A stretch of 64,000 nucleotides of DNA from Platynereis dumerilii (GCA_026936325.1 JAPTHN010000023.1:7547686-7611685), one strand, 5' to 3'; shown: positions 38,029 to 49,713, numbered from the stretch's first letter. Made by a program: numbers and translations. Notes: generated by a model from the sequence alone, not told the origin.

Positions 38029-38443
38029 AATGTCTATATATCTATCTGTCTGTCTTTCTGTCTGTCTATCACTATAGTCAGACTGTGAACAGCTGATCCC
38101 TTCGGGCTCTCCACCAAACATGAGACTCCCCTCGGCCTTGCTCTATAGCAAAGGGGCCTATTACTTCTCCATTGATTTACTTAAGCTCCCTTTGTGTTTT
38201 CTGGGAACACATGTAGCCCGAGCAAGTAAAAACAGAGGCAGGCTGCACCTACATGTCATTAACAACACCTCGCCTTCATGAGCTATCTTGATAACAGCTG
38301 CTCGGCCGATTTGCTTCTTTGACAAAAAATTATCACATGTTTAGAGAATCTCTCGTGGCGCCCGGTTTTTGCCACCTTCCTGTTATTAGGTCGTGGCTCA
38401 AAAGATGAGGTTCAATCTCCAGGAATTCGCAGATAGTGTCAGC
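37888..38443. mobile_element. MITE-like element with 70 bp inverted ends
   Basis: The ends begin CTGACACTATCTGC and share CCTGGAGA and CCTAATAACAGGAAGGT. The interior holds a CTAT microsatellite (37990-38048). No target duplication was identified, so the superfamily is unassigned. Confidence 0.65.
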
Positions 38444-38759
38444 CGGCAGTTGAACCCGGCTCAATTTTCAAGTTGGTCAACAATCATTACACTTGGTGCA
38501 TGGCAGAAATCTGCAAAACTGCAGCAGAACAGTTCTTGATGATGCCACTGAGGTCTAAGACAAGTCTGGGCTGTGTTATCATTTCGCTGACACAGACGTG
38601 TAGCAGTGGTGGTACTATGCACCACAGCACTGATGTAGTTCTATTGGGCCCTCCTACACTCCCCCCCCCCTTCTACTCATTTCTTCAGACCTACAGCCTT
38701 GTATCGTAGAGAAGAGCATCCTTTTTGCATTCCAAGTAATTGTCTTTTACCCAGGGACT

Positions 38760-38845
38760 ATGCATGATCAGCAATGCTCAGCTATGCTCAGCAATGTTCA
38801 TAATGCTCAGAAATGCTTAGTCTAATGCTCAGCAATGCTCTTTGC
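38760..38845 (+). repeat. Short ATGCTCAGCA tandem repeat
   Basis: About eight imperfect copies of a 9-11 bp unit. Confidence 0.7.
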
Positions 38846-39361
38846 TGTGTGTTGCACATTCTTAATCATAATTCCATGCTCCCCTGCAGCACCTGTTTAT
38901 TTTGGTGTCAGTAGTTGCTCAAGATGTCTCATTGTTTCCTGCTGGCCCACTGTATACATTGTATTTACTTGGTGTTTGGATAGTAACTCAGCAGAGGCGA
39001 AGTGTGTCGTCAATTGGGGATGGAGAAAAAACTGGCTGAATGAAGTCAGGATCCAGTTACAAACACACAAGAAATGCTCATATTGGGTTGCAGAAGAGGA
39101 ACATATTTGTAATAGTTCATTGCAGTATCAGCTATAGACATCACATTGAAGTTGCAGTTTTTAGTGAATTTAAAGTGATGCAAAACTAGACCATGGCATT
39201 GTGCATCAGAAATTACACAGTCTTTCAAATATTGACCAATATTGGTTACTGGGGATATAGGGGTCTTCCCTGCTGTATAGTACCACCCACATGGTGAAGG
39301 ATCATCAATGCATCATTGGAGCATGTTTGACAATGTATCTAGATCTATATGAAAGATATCG

Positions 39362-39526
39362 TTTTATCTATTTATCTATCTACCTATAATCTATCTGTCT
39401 ATCTATCTATCTATCTATCTGTTCAAAGCTATCTATCTATCTATCTATGTATCTATGCATCTATCTATCTATCTATGTATCTATGTATGTATCTATGTAT
39501 GTATGTATGTATGTATGTATGTATCG

Positions 39527-39612
<86 letters not shown>
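39362..39612 (+). repeat. CTAT/GTAT microsatellite
   Basis: Mixed TATC and TATG units, nearly pure CTAT from 39530 to 39612. The open frames here (repeating YLSI) are artefacts. Confidence 0.95.
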
Positions 39613-39613
<1 letters not shown>

Positions 39614-40402
39614 CAATGCTGCTGTTTGAAGCTGTTGGGAGAGCAGGAATGCTAGATCTAGTTCTTTAGCACTTCTTGGCTGCCTCTTTTGACAAGTTGG
39701 TCAGTCTGGAATTGATGCTAGGAATTGATGATAAGGGTCTAGTTGGAGGAGCTGAGCACCTGTTACGAAGAGCCCCAGCCTGTACCACCAGCCTATAGCT
39801 TCTGGCCCCAGCTACTAACCTAGCCTGTGGCCTCAGCCCTAACAGCCTCTAGGAAAATAAGCCTAAAAACGCAAAGCACAACAAACAAGGGTAACCCTAG
39901 CAAGACCAGACATGCTGCAGGCCAATGGGCTGACATGGGGGTCTGGACCCTCCTCTGTATAGTGCCAATACTATTATTCTGGCTATTTCTTAGAGTTGCT
40001 AGTCCTTTAGAGCTGTTTGCGGATTAGCGGCCCAAACAGTTTCAAAATTAACTTTCAACTTGGTCGTGTGATGTCACTGGCTTAAAAATGTTTTGTTTGT
40101 GTTAGCTATGGTTAATCAGTTGATTCTGTGCTTACCATATCCAGCAGCATAGGTGACTATAAACAAACTACTTAAATGACTTCATCAAATAAGAAGATTA
40201 GGAGAGCAACAGAAAACTGTCAATGACGTGGCAAAGCCTGGTTGCAAATTGAAAATAATAAAATTACTTTTTCCATGGACCGCCAATCTGCAAGGATCTC
40301 TTAAGGATTTTGTGCAGATCTGCAGTTCCATCAGAAATAATTTTAGCTTTGCAACGGTCTCTGCCAGTGTTACTTGATGAGTGAAGTCCCAAGGCCATTT
40401 CA

Positions 40403-40525
40403 TTCTTTCACCAATCGAAAGTGGATTCTTTTACTAAGCGAAAGTTGATTCTTTTACCAATCGATGTAGATCTATTCTTTTATTGGTCAATCGAAAAGTT
40501 GATTCTTTTACCAAATTGAAGGTCG
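40403..40525 (+). repeat. About 31 bp tandem repeat
   Basis: Four imperfect copies of CGAAAGTTGATTCTTTTACC with short linkers. Confidence 0.7.
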
Positions 40526-41165
40526 AAACTAGACAAGATTGTCTTCCGTAATGTTTCTGATAAGTTTCTTTTACAAGCAACATTAACTTCAGTTTTTTTT
40601 TTCTGCTGGCTGGTTTTGCATGGTCAAATGTTAAAAATTGACAAAATCTTGTCGTTCTCAAGAAAAAATGGCTATGAAGATGAAGAGATGATAGGCAACC
40701 AATTGGCTGTTGTATTGATGAAGATAAGTTATGGTATACATATTGTCAGCAATTAAATTGAAAATAGCCACAAACTAAATTCCAGACATATTACAACATC
40801 TGATGGTGTACCAGTGTATGGAGTAATAAACTTATAGTTGAAGCACAAAAAGCTTCCTGATAAAAGTAGCACCACCCCCAAGTTTTTCAGAACCTATCCT
40901 GAGGCATGAAGCACCCAACAATTCACGCCAAGGCTGCCTTTAATCTTATCTAATTTGGAAGCAACTGATTACATCAAACTTAGAAGTTTAAGTCATGAGC
41001 GAAGTTTAAACTTTCGCCTGCCATACCCCATCTCTGATAACTCCAGTGGAAGCAATTGATGTGTGAGCAATCCTGCCAAACTATTACTTCAGATTCTGCA
41101 CTACCTAAACATGCGGTGTTCTATAGATGAAGATTTTCTGTGTCTTCAGGATCATGTTTGTAGTT

Positions 41166-41489
41166 TACAGTCTGTCACTTTGATATTGAAAAACTGAGGA
41201 CCAGTTCACTGTAAAAAATGCACTTTGTGACTCATGATAGCCGATGAAGTGTCATCTTCTCTACTTTCAACACAGGAAACATGGAGGCTGTTTGATTAGT
41301 CTCGATCAAGAGAAGGCCATTTCACTTGTCATAACTGATTTTAGAGTGAAGATCAGATGCATAATCCTTCGATTGGCTGTCATCAACAAGCGGGATAAGT
41401 CACCTTAAATAAAATTAACATTGAAAGTTTGGGTATGATCATGACAAATCATCGTCCACTCTTTTTCTATATCAAAGTGACAGACTATA
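41166..41489. mobile_element. TA-flanked MITE, 320 bp
   Basis: Element 41168-41487 with inverted ends CAGTCTGTCACTTTGATAT (left) and the near-complement on the right, flanked by TA. One end also occurs at 9147-9218. Confidence 0.75.
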
Positions 41490-41584
41490 ATGATTCAAGA
41501 AAAGGTGCTGTGCAATTTTGAAGAGCATATTTTCAGAGATGATCAAAATGTCTTCAACTTATGGTAGTGCGCTGTGTTCAGCTT

Positions 41585-42020
41585 ATGATAGCAGATATGC
41601 AGTGATGAACACATGACATGTTAGAATTAGATCAACAGATATGTAATGATGAACACATGTGTTGAACTTAAGTTAAACACGAGTGTTCAATTCAGGATAT
41701 AGCAGATATGCTGGGGACAAACACATGTGTTTTCGGATAGCAGATATGCAGTGATGAACCTGTGTGTTCAATTTAGGTTAGCAGATATGCCGGGTTGTAA
41801 AAACAACATGTTAGAATTGGGATAGCAGATATGCAGTAATAAACACATGTGTTAAATCAATGATAGCAGATATGCAATGATAAGGTTACCAGGGATGCAG
41901 GGTGGTAAACCTGTGTCAGAATTAGGATAGCAGATATGCAGAAATGAACACATGCATTAAACTTAGGATAGCAGATATGCAAAGATGAACAAATGAGTGC
42001 ATGCTACTTATGACAGCAGA
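41585..42020 (+). repeat. Degenerate repeat of GATAGCAGATATGCAGTGATG
   Basis: About nine imperfect copies, 35-60 bp apart, of AGCAGATATGCAGTGATGAA followed by CACATGTGTT variants. Confidence 0.8.
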
Positions 42021-44383
42021 TATAATAATGATATATGAAAACATATTTGATTATAGATAACATACACACTCATTGTCATGAATGGTTGTATTTAGAAGAT
42101 GCAAGGACCAGGTCCAAGTGGGGACATGCCATAACTGTACTTTGAAAACTGACTCAGACTGTGAACATTAATTAATTGAGATATTATTAAAACCCTACTG
42201 TTGGTTTGCTTTAGATTTTAGACAATATAAAAACAAATCATCCAAATATGCACCACGCCCTCATTGTATTAATGCTTTATATTTTCATATTTTATTCACA
42301 AATCATCATATATTTTTTACTTTTATTAACATATCATTTTGAATGTGAAATTTTGCCCAGATGAATAGTTTCAACTATTATGATTGACCATTGAGCCCAT
42401 AAAATACTAATACAATAATTGTCGCCATATCTATGAATTTTGCCTTATTAAATGATTGTCCCTTTAGATTTAATTATAATTTTGATATAAAATGTAAAGA
42501 CATTGATAAAATTGATAAAACAAGTAAAAATTACGAATGTGATGGGTTTAATTCTAATTTTGAATTTTTGGCCTCGTTTTGAAACAATTGAACTTTGTAT
42601 TGCTCCATTTGTGTTACTCCCCCCTGGTGGTGTTTTGCTGTGGCTAAGACCTTTGTAATAATTAATATTTTTGTGATAACCCAAAGCAGCAATATTTAAG
42701 AAGCCATTTTGTCTGCTGCCTGTTCCTCTTTGGTTTGTCAAAACTTGTCCTTTTCATCCAAAATACTCTCCCAAGTGTGCAGCGGCTATTCCAGTTTCAA
42801 AATTGTGATTGTCTTAACTTTTAACAACTCATTAACCCTGTAGACTAGTTGTTTTGTCTGAACCTGTATATCCAACAATGTCTTTTGACTTTTTTGATAA
42901 TTTTGAGTCTTTTTGAGACCACATTTTTGCTTCTGAATTTTGTTGTTACTACCAAAACGACCCTTTTTGTCATTCATAGATTGTTGATAGAAACCGATTG
43001 ATTGATAAGTTGTTTATTGTGTGAGATAAGGCATAGTTCCTTGTTGGTTAGCTATAGCTTTGATAATTTGTTGATAAGTTGTTGTATGTAGCTCATTTTT
43101 GTAGAATTTAGAAGTTCGTATTTACCCATGCAGCAGCTCCAGTCTTCACACATCACAGTCATTGCTCCTTCAAATTCAGAACTTGTAAATCATCCAAACA
43201 ATTCAATTCACACCCAACCAGTTCAAAACATCCAACCAATTCAATTCATGAAATAAGACAAACACTCTACCACTTGTGTTCTCAAATCCAAGGGTCTTCT
43301 CCATTGTACAGCCTTTAGTAGTAAGCAAATACAGGAATCCTTGGCTAAACACTATTTGAACAACAAACATTAACACTCTAGTGAAGACATTCTTCAAATT
43401 CTTCTTTTAATTAGAAATAGCACCATGTCAAAATTATACATAATTGCACTCTTGTCTGCCACATTATCAACATTACAAACATGTTCAAAGCTCAAAAGTG
43501 TCTTCTGAATAATTTGGAATTGTCAAATTACAAAAGTGAAATTATCTCCATTAGAGCAACTTTTTTTTTAAACATTACAAATATATCAAGGCAAAAGGAG
43601 AATTTTCTTAACCTTTTCCCTCTCCTTAATTGATACATTTTTCTCCCCTCGGAATCAGTTGATTAGGAATCATTTGGACAATAATTAATATGACCTTGAT
43701 TCAAAATTGAAGGTTGCCAAAGAAAATTCAGCTGATTTTATGGAATTCAAGAGGCCTTGGAGAGGTATTACTTTTAACTGGACTCTAAATTTTAGCATAA
43801 TTGTTTTGAGGTTCACTCAGTAAAATGTCTCTTTTAATCATTCCTTCGAATGCACAATGAGCAAAACTTTTTAACTCAATTCTCTTCCTCTCCTTGGCAT
43901 TGTGTCATTTTGGCTCTATTTAGTAAAATACTGCACCATGATTATGAGGCATTGCACTAGGCCTGTCCAACTCTAGGCATAATTGAGTGATAATAGCATG
44001 ATATCATCAAAAGCAAAACGAGAAAAAAAAAGCTTATTACACATGTATATTATAGGTCTGTGCTATAAACTTAAAAGATTTCAACCTCTCCAAAGAAGTA
44101 GGGAGTGCTTTGATTTTGCAAGCCTGTAATCAATCACCGATTGAGGAGAAGAATGCAAAGTACAACAAATTGTTATATTATAAACAAGCAAAAATTCAGA
44201 AATAAGACATTTTTGGCAATAAACAAAACAAAAACAAAAAAGCAAAACAAAGACAAGAAAACAAACCATTCCTAAATTTTACCCCTTTCGATGTGACCAG
44301 AGAGTGATGTGTGGGGACGGGGCATCGGTAACAGCTTGCGGCTTGATTTCTAAACGTTGTCTTCCGTCTTTATTTCCTTGCAG

Positions 44384-44572
44384 CCTGTAAGTGTAACCTC
44401 CATGCTCGGCAATGTCAGTTCAATATGGAGCTATACAAATTGTCAGGGCGCAAGAGTGGAGGGGTATGCTTAAACTGTAAGCACAATACGGCCGGCCGTA
44501 ATTGCCATTACTGTAAAGAAGGTTATTATAGGGACCAGGCTAAGCCCATCACCCACCGTAAGGCTTGCAAAG
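44384..44572 (+). CDS. NTN1: Netrin exon 2a, LE2 module variant A
   Basis: This 189 nt exon lies between a TTTATTTCCTTGCAG acceptor and an AAAG/GTAGGA donor, phase 1 at both ends. Joined to the G left by exon 1 it encodes 63 residues beginning [14 protein letters not shown] and ending PITHRKACK. All eight LE cysteines are present (exon residues 2, 4, 11, 29, 32, 41, 44, 62). The core [18 protein letters not shown] is almost the vertebrate netrin-1 LE2 sequence. In vertebrate netrin-1 the third module has RRCR near its start (human R348-R351 if LE2 begins at C341, numbering from memory). Here the equivalents are R-Q-C-Q, so two basic residues tied to the DCC/UNC5 contact surface are replaced. 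It lies 28.6 kb after exon 1 and 58 nt before a second copy of the same module. Exon status is close to certain; how it is used relative to 2b is inferred. Confidence 0.95.
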
Positions 44573-44630
44573 GTAGGAACATTTCATCTTTTTTACATTC
44601 TTCTTCTTGATGTTTTGCGTTCTCTTGCAG
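44573..44630 (+). other. 58 nt intron between the two LE2 exons
   Basis: The intron runs from GTAGGAAC to CTCTTGCAG. It is almost all pyrimidine after base 10, with one plausible branch point in TTGAT (A at 44610), about 37 nt from the donor and 20 nt from the acceptor. Such short donor-to-branch spacing blocks splicing in vertebrates, one known way of making neighbouring exons mutually exclusive. Whether it blocks splicing in this animal is unknown. Confidence 0.8.
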
Positions 44631-44819
44631 TCTGTAAGTGCAACCAGCACGCCCGGCGGTGCCGCTTCAATAAGGAGTTGTACTTGCTCTCCGGAAGGCG
44701 CAGTGGCGGAGTCTGCCTCAAATGCAGGCACAACACGGCGGGCAGGCACTGCCACTATTGCCAAGAAGGATATTACAGAGATCAAAGTAAACCTATAACC
44801 CACCGAAAAGCATGCAAAG
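44631..44819 (+). CDS. NTN1: Netrin exon 2b, duplicated LE2 module variant B
   Basis: This is a second complete LE2 exon, 189 nt, with a TTCTCTTGCAG acceptor and an AAAG/GTAGGA donor, again phase 1 at both ends. It encodes 63 residues beginning [14 protein letters not shown] and ending PITHRKACK, with the eight LE cysteines in the same places as 2a. By hand alignment it shares 51/63 residues and about 132/189 bases with 2a; most base changes are at third positions, so both copies look kept by selection. It keeps R-R-C-R at the receptor-contact positions where 2a has R-Q-C-Q, and has K where 2a has M (residue 15), L for K (19), K for N (31) and Q for K (45). It is richer in G+C than 2a. Skipping either copy, or including both, keeps the reading frame. 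Human netrin-1 resembles 2b in the RRCR region and 2a in the [13 protein letters not shown] stretch, so neither copy is plainly the original. Confidence 0.95.
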
Positions 44820-45189
44820 GTAGGAGAAGTACAAGACAGCCCTCCTTCCCTTTGTAGTCAACTGCTGCAGTTGTTGTTCCTCATAGGTGCCCCATAGGCT
44901 TTAGAGACAAAGTAGAATCTACCTTCCAACCACCTGCTTTCTCCCACTCCACCAACCTCTTCTCTGTCCCTGCCCATCCTTGATTCCATCCATTTAATCC
45001 AACCTTTTCCAGAACTCTAACATCAACTTTCACCATTCCATCTTCAAAAGCATTCTGATGGGTGGTTTTGAAAAAGTTCGACGTACAGTGGTCCCTCCAT
45101 GGCCTCCAACCAGAAACACCCCAGAGGAAGACATGCATTGTGTCAGGAGAAAGCGTCCCCAAATTATTATTCTACATTGAATTGTCCTG

Positions 45190-46105
45190 ACGAGACGCTG
45201 CTTGCAGCTAATGTCATGAGAGACCCTGTTGACCATAGGTTCCAGAGAGATACTGCAGCTCAAGTCCCAATGACACAATGTAGCTCAGGTCATGCAGACA
45301 CTCCAGCTTCGGTCATGAAGAGACTGCAGACACGCTGTAGCTCAAATCATGAAGTTCATTGAAGCTAAGGTTCTGGAGAGACATTGTAACTCGGGTCATG
45401 CAGACACAATGCACTGAAGTCATGAAGAGACAACAGTTATGGTCAAGAACACTTTGAAGCTAATAAGGTTCCTAAGAGACATGTAGCTCAGGTCATGAAG
45501 AGACAACAGTTATGGTCATGAACACATTGAAGCTAATAAGGTTCCTAAGAGACATGTAGCTCAGGTCATGAAGAGACAAAATTACGGTCATGACCACATT
45601 GAAGCTAATAAGGTTCCTAAGAGACATGTAGCTCAGGTCATGAAGAGACAACAGTTATGGTCATGAACACACTGAAGCTAATAAGGTTCCTAAGAGACAT
45701 GTAGCTCAGGTCATGAAGAGACAACAGTTATGGTCATGAACACATTGAAGCTAATAAGGTTCCTAAGAGACATGTAGCTCAGGTCATGAAGAGACAACAG
45801 TTATGGTCATGAACACATTGAAGCTAATAAGGTTCCTGAGAGACATGTAGCTCAGGTCATGAAGAGACAACAGTTATGGTCATGAACACATTGAAGCTAA
45901 TAAGGTCCCTAAGAGACATTGTAGCTCAGGTTATGAAGAGCAAAGTACCCCAAAGTACCTCAGGTCATGCAGACACACTGCAAACAAGTCATGAAGAGAC
46001 AACATTTCAGTTCATGAAGACACGATGTGGCTCAAGTCATGGAGAAACATTGTAGCTCAAGTTCTAGAGATACAGTGTAGCGGAGGTCAAGAAGTGACAC
46101 TGTAG
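45190..46105 (+). repeat. 73 bp minisatellite in the intron behind exon 2b
   Basis: AAGCTAATAAGG recurs seven times near 45457, 45530, 45601, 45674, 45747, 45820 and 45893, giving a 73 bp period (one unit 71). Each unit contains GTAGCTCAGGTCATGAAGAG. Flanking sequence holds more diverged GTAGCTCA and TCATG(C/A)AGACAC pieces, pointing to an older short repeat from which the 73 bp unit expanded. Confidence 0.92.
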
Positions 46106-47344
46106 CTCTAATTCCAGAGACACCTTCTGGGGAAAAAGCTCTACGCCCCAACGAAAGACCACAGGGCAGTGTTATTGCACAGGAATATATACATTGAACT
46201 AATGGACCACTGTACAGTTGCATTCCCTCCATTTTTCCTTGCCTCCCCAAGCCCTCAATGCTTTAGACCCACAGCAAATTCAGTGGTGATTGGATCATCT
46301 GTAGTTGTGCCTTTTCAGTGCCTTTTGTGTAATGTTTTTCATGTGATATTATCTGTGTATTTGTTAAGTTTATGCAATTGAATATGTAACAAGGTAAGTG
46401 AATGTATTATGACTTGTATTGCAATGTTTCGTGTATGGATGTATGTATTCAATTATATCTATCTGATATGTATCTGTTATTGCATTGTACATATTATTCT
46501 ACATTGTTCTGTTAGGCTAAGAAAAGATATGCCAATTTAAAATATTATACCCAGGTCATCCACCTTCTCAGTGACCTAGCTAATGACAACAGTGACACAT
46601 TGTAGCAATAACAACTAATTGCGGTCATGTTTATTGTTTATACATTGAATGACTCAATTTCCTTATTTTCATAACTGCTGTTTTGGTGCCTATGATTTCT
46701 TATGATCTTGTACAATGATATGAAAGCATAGTGACTTCAGTTGACAAATGCTTAATGTGGGTGATGTTATCCCTCAAGTTGTGATGGTCTGTCAAAGCCA
46801 ATGCAACTGTTTAACACCGGCTCTGCAAACGAAAATATTTTTAAGAATAATATAAAAATCATTCATCAATAGAAGCCATGATTGGTGATCAGGCCACGGA
46901 GGTTGTTGTCTATTGATAAGGCATGTTTTCCAAGGCATGTTGGCAGTAAATATTTGATGATCTAACATGCTTGTGATGTTATATTGCTCTCATATTTTTA
47001 AACATCATCTTAATTTAATGAGGATCAATCCGACAATGGCTATTGATCCCCACATGCTTCACATGCACATGCTGTAATGCTATGCCCAAGAAGTCACAGC
47101 AAAATGCAATTAGATGATTTTTTAAAGAGCTCCCAGACCATCCAACAACAGGCATTCCACTGTGCTCTTATGAATTATAAAGGCTTCCTTTCTAAAGCCT
47201 CAGGATAACATTACCTTCCAATATTGTTTATTGATGATCTATAATGTAGACTATGTCAGACTTTCTGCCTGATTATCTTTTTACTTACAAAACATGCTCA
47301 CAAATCGTTGTTGTTAGAAATCGTTATGATTGATCTCCCTGGAG

Positions 47345-47425
47345 TGTTACTGGCAAGCATTAAAGGCAAGCATTACAAGCAAGCATTATATGTAAGCATT
47401 ATAGGTAAGCATTGCAAGCAGGATT
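47345..47425 (+). repeat. Short tandem repeat, 13-14 bp
   Basis: About five copies of GTAAGCATTATAG and AAGCATTACAAGC variants. Confidence 0.75.
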
Positions 47426-48129
47426 CACAAGCTTGACAAGCAACATATATTCAAAGACTCGAAAAACCATTTCACCTTTGAGCAATCAATCTGATCAATT
47501 TGATGTCATGCAAATTACACCATAAAAGATATTGTAAATTATCATGTAAATTATATTGTAAATTGGGAAGCTGGGGCTTTGGAGGTGTAAATCCCCATTG
47601 AAATCAGAAGAATGAACACAGTCCTAAGTTGTCATTATAGAGCCCATAGATCATCCGTTTGGCAGGGCATTCAATTGCTACTGTATGGGGGATTGGGACA
47701 GGGGTTTTTAAACCCAAATTGGTCAATATGCAATGAAGCAGGTTCTATTGATGGTGCCACATTTGCATGAACTCATCTCCCAACCCAGGACATTTTCTTT
47801 TGGCGATGAGGACCATTATTGTAAAAAGTTAATATTATGATGACTTTATATTGCTGAGTAATGGAGTCTTTTTCAAAGTTAAAAAGGCTAATAGCTGAAA
47901 ATGTTCTATTAATTATCCGGATGGCCCTTTTGTTTTGTTTTGGACATGTATACTAAATTGAAACTTCAGCTGTTGATACCAAAGGTAGTTGAGGCTTTTT
48001 AGCAACTTTTCAGTTATTCATAATTGATCTCTTGGCCTCTTGTTCAGACTTGACTTGACTTGTGTTGTGCTGGTGTACCGCGGATCAGCCGGGGCAGCTC
48101 AACCACCATCTTTGTGGAGGGAGCTGCAC

Positions 48130-48367
48130 TTTTTTTTTTTGGTGATCGCCGTATGATGATGAGATGAGAAGACTGGGAGTCTGGAACATGCCCTATTACT
48201 TCAGGGATGGCCAGGATAATTCAGTTGCCCCAGCATAGAATAGTGGATACAACCACCTCCATTTAATGTCCCATGGGCCCGGACTAAAGTGAGTTCCCGG
48301 GATGAGATTTGAACCCATGCCCTGAAAGCCAGTGGACAAGCAGTCTTGACCATTAGGCCACCAGGGA
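48130..48367 (-). repeat. tRNA-derived SINE, second copy
   Basis: Matches the element at 28659-28929 from GATCGCCGTATGATGATGAG onward. On the minus strand it starts TCCCTGGTGGCCTAATGG (A-box region), has GGGTTCAAATCTCATCC (B box) and ends in an A-run (T-run at 48130-48140). No clear target duplication was found. Confidence 0.82.
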
Positions 48368-49218
48368 ACTTTAACAGTGATACCGCGAATGGATGATCCT
48401 AAAAATTCTATAAAGACAGAACATGCTGGTAAATTCTTGAAAGGTTAAGATTATAGATTTTCCAAGAAATGTTAAAACAATGATTATTGTTGTTCTTTAA
48501 ACATCTTCCTGTATCGATTTTTGGAGTGCAAAGTGCAATCACTGTTTAAAGCAAAGCAAAAGCCACATAGAGACCACCCATTGAAATGTTCAATCCATAA
48601 AATGAGGAATTCCCAGATCACAAAATTGATGCCTTGGAAAGATGGTTTGTTCAGAAATTCAATGGCATTTCAAAGGCACCCAGTGATCTGGAAGTGAGTA
48701 ATTTGTGATTAATTAGGAAAGTGTCTCTTTTGGGTGAATCAAAGGCACACCTGTGCTACCTGCTGAGGCAGGGGTGACGTAATGTGACGTAATGTTATGT
48801 AAAGAGGTTGTGTCACAGGCCCCCTCATTAATTGCTGTTAATTACTCATTAGCAACAGGGCAGGAAGGTGACGCATGGGAATGGGTTATTACAAACAGAA
48901 CAATGGGAACTACTGAAAGAAAGGAATAATTCACCTCAAAATATGACAATGGCTAACAGTCTTGCTGTGGAATTGTCAGAAGATGAAATGACACATGCAA
49001 TGTGGATTATGAACGAATGGATGGGTGGATGGCTCAATTTGCTACTTCCCACATCTTTGCACCTTTGTTGAGAAAATACAAATTAAGAGAGATTGAGAAG
49101 AAAGAGGAAGGGAGAAACAGAGAAAATGGGCAAAAAGGGACAGAGGGAGAGTGGAGCTAGAGAAGAAGGGGTAGGAAGAAAAGAGGAGGAATGAGGGATG
49201 GAAAGGGAGAGGGAAAGA

Positions 49219-49713
49219 TACAGTGCCGCCTGTAAGTTAGTGAAAAGCGTGAAATTTTTGCCATTGCCGCAATGCTAAGCATCCTCAACCAAACTGCTTG
49301 TAGAGGCATGAATTTCATCCGACGAGAGGAAAACATATTGGGCCATAAAGGCCAGTATTTGGGGCATGTGGGATTACAATGGCTGTCAATTTCCTTTGCT
49401 GTTCTCAGAGTTAGGTACAGGTCAAAGTCTTCAATAAGTAAGTGAAACACAAGCCCAATGCTATTTCAATGGGAAGGGTGGTTCACTGACTTATCAAAGA
49501 CTTTGACCCATACCTAACTCCGAGTACAGCAAAGGAAATTGGCAGCCAGTGTAATCCCACATGCCTAAAATACTGGCCTTTATATATGGCCCAATATGTT
49601 TTCCTCACGTCGGATGAGAATTCATGCCTCTACAAGCAGTTTGGTTGAAGATGTTTAGCATTGCCGCAATGTAAACATTTCACGCTTTTCACTAACTTAC
49701 AGGCGGCACTGTA
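49219..49713. mobile_element. TA-flanked foldback MITE, 491 bp
   Basis: Element 49221-49711 is almost wholly two inverted arms of about 225 bp with a loop of about 40 bp. Ends read CAGTGCCGCCTGTAAGTTAG, flanked by TA. The arms match closely apart from a few substitutions and indels, so the copy is fairly young. No coding capacity. Confidence 0.9.

Larger units (their letters stand above)
15806..44383 (+). other. Netrin intron 1 (28.6 kb)
   Basis: The intron is bounded by the GTACGT donor after exon 1 and the CCTTGCAG acceptor before exon 2a. I see no further coding exon in it. Repeats at 17709-17930, 18384-18459, 20113-20225, 22090-22510, 23520-23985, 26428-27034, 27196-27781, 28646-28942, 31684-31830, 33158-33380, 36677-36912, 37888-38443, 38760-38845, 39362-39612, 40403-40525, 41166-41489 and 41585-42020 are listed separately. 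Between them I see no gene: 15806-17700 (AT-rich, G-run near 16895), 18460-20112, 20226-22089 (loose TCTTGGACTT repeats 20914-21010, A-rich tract near 21270), 22511-23519 (A-rich tract near 22870), 23986-26427, 27782-28645, 28943-31683, 31831-33157, 33381-36676, 36913-37887 (C-run near 37618), 38846-39361, 39613-40402, 40526-41165 and 42021-44383. Confidence 0.9.

Noticed and set aside
45415-45925. Regular 73 bp direct repeats as a CRISPR-like array
   Set aside because: Units are contiguous without unique spacers and sit in an animal intron; this is a minisatellite.
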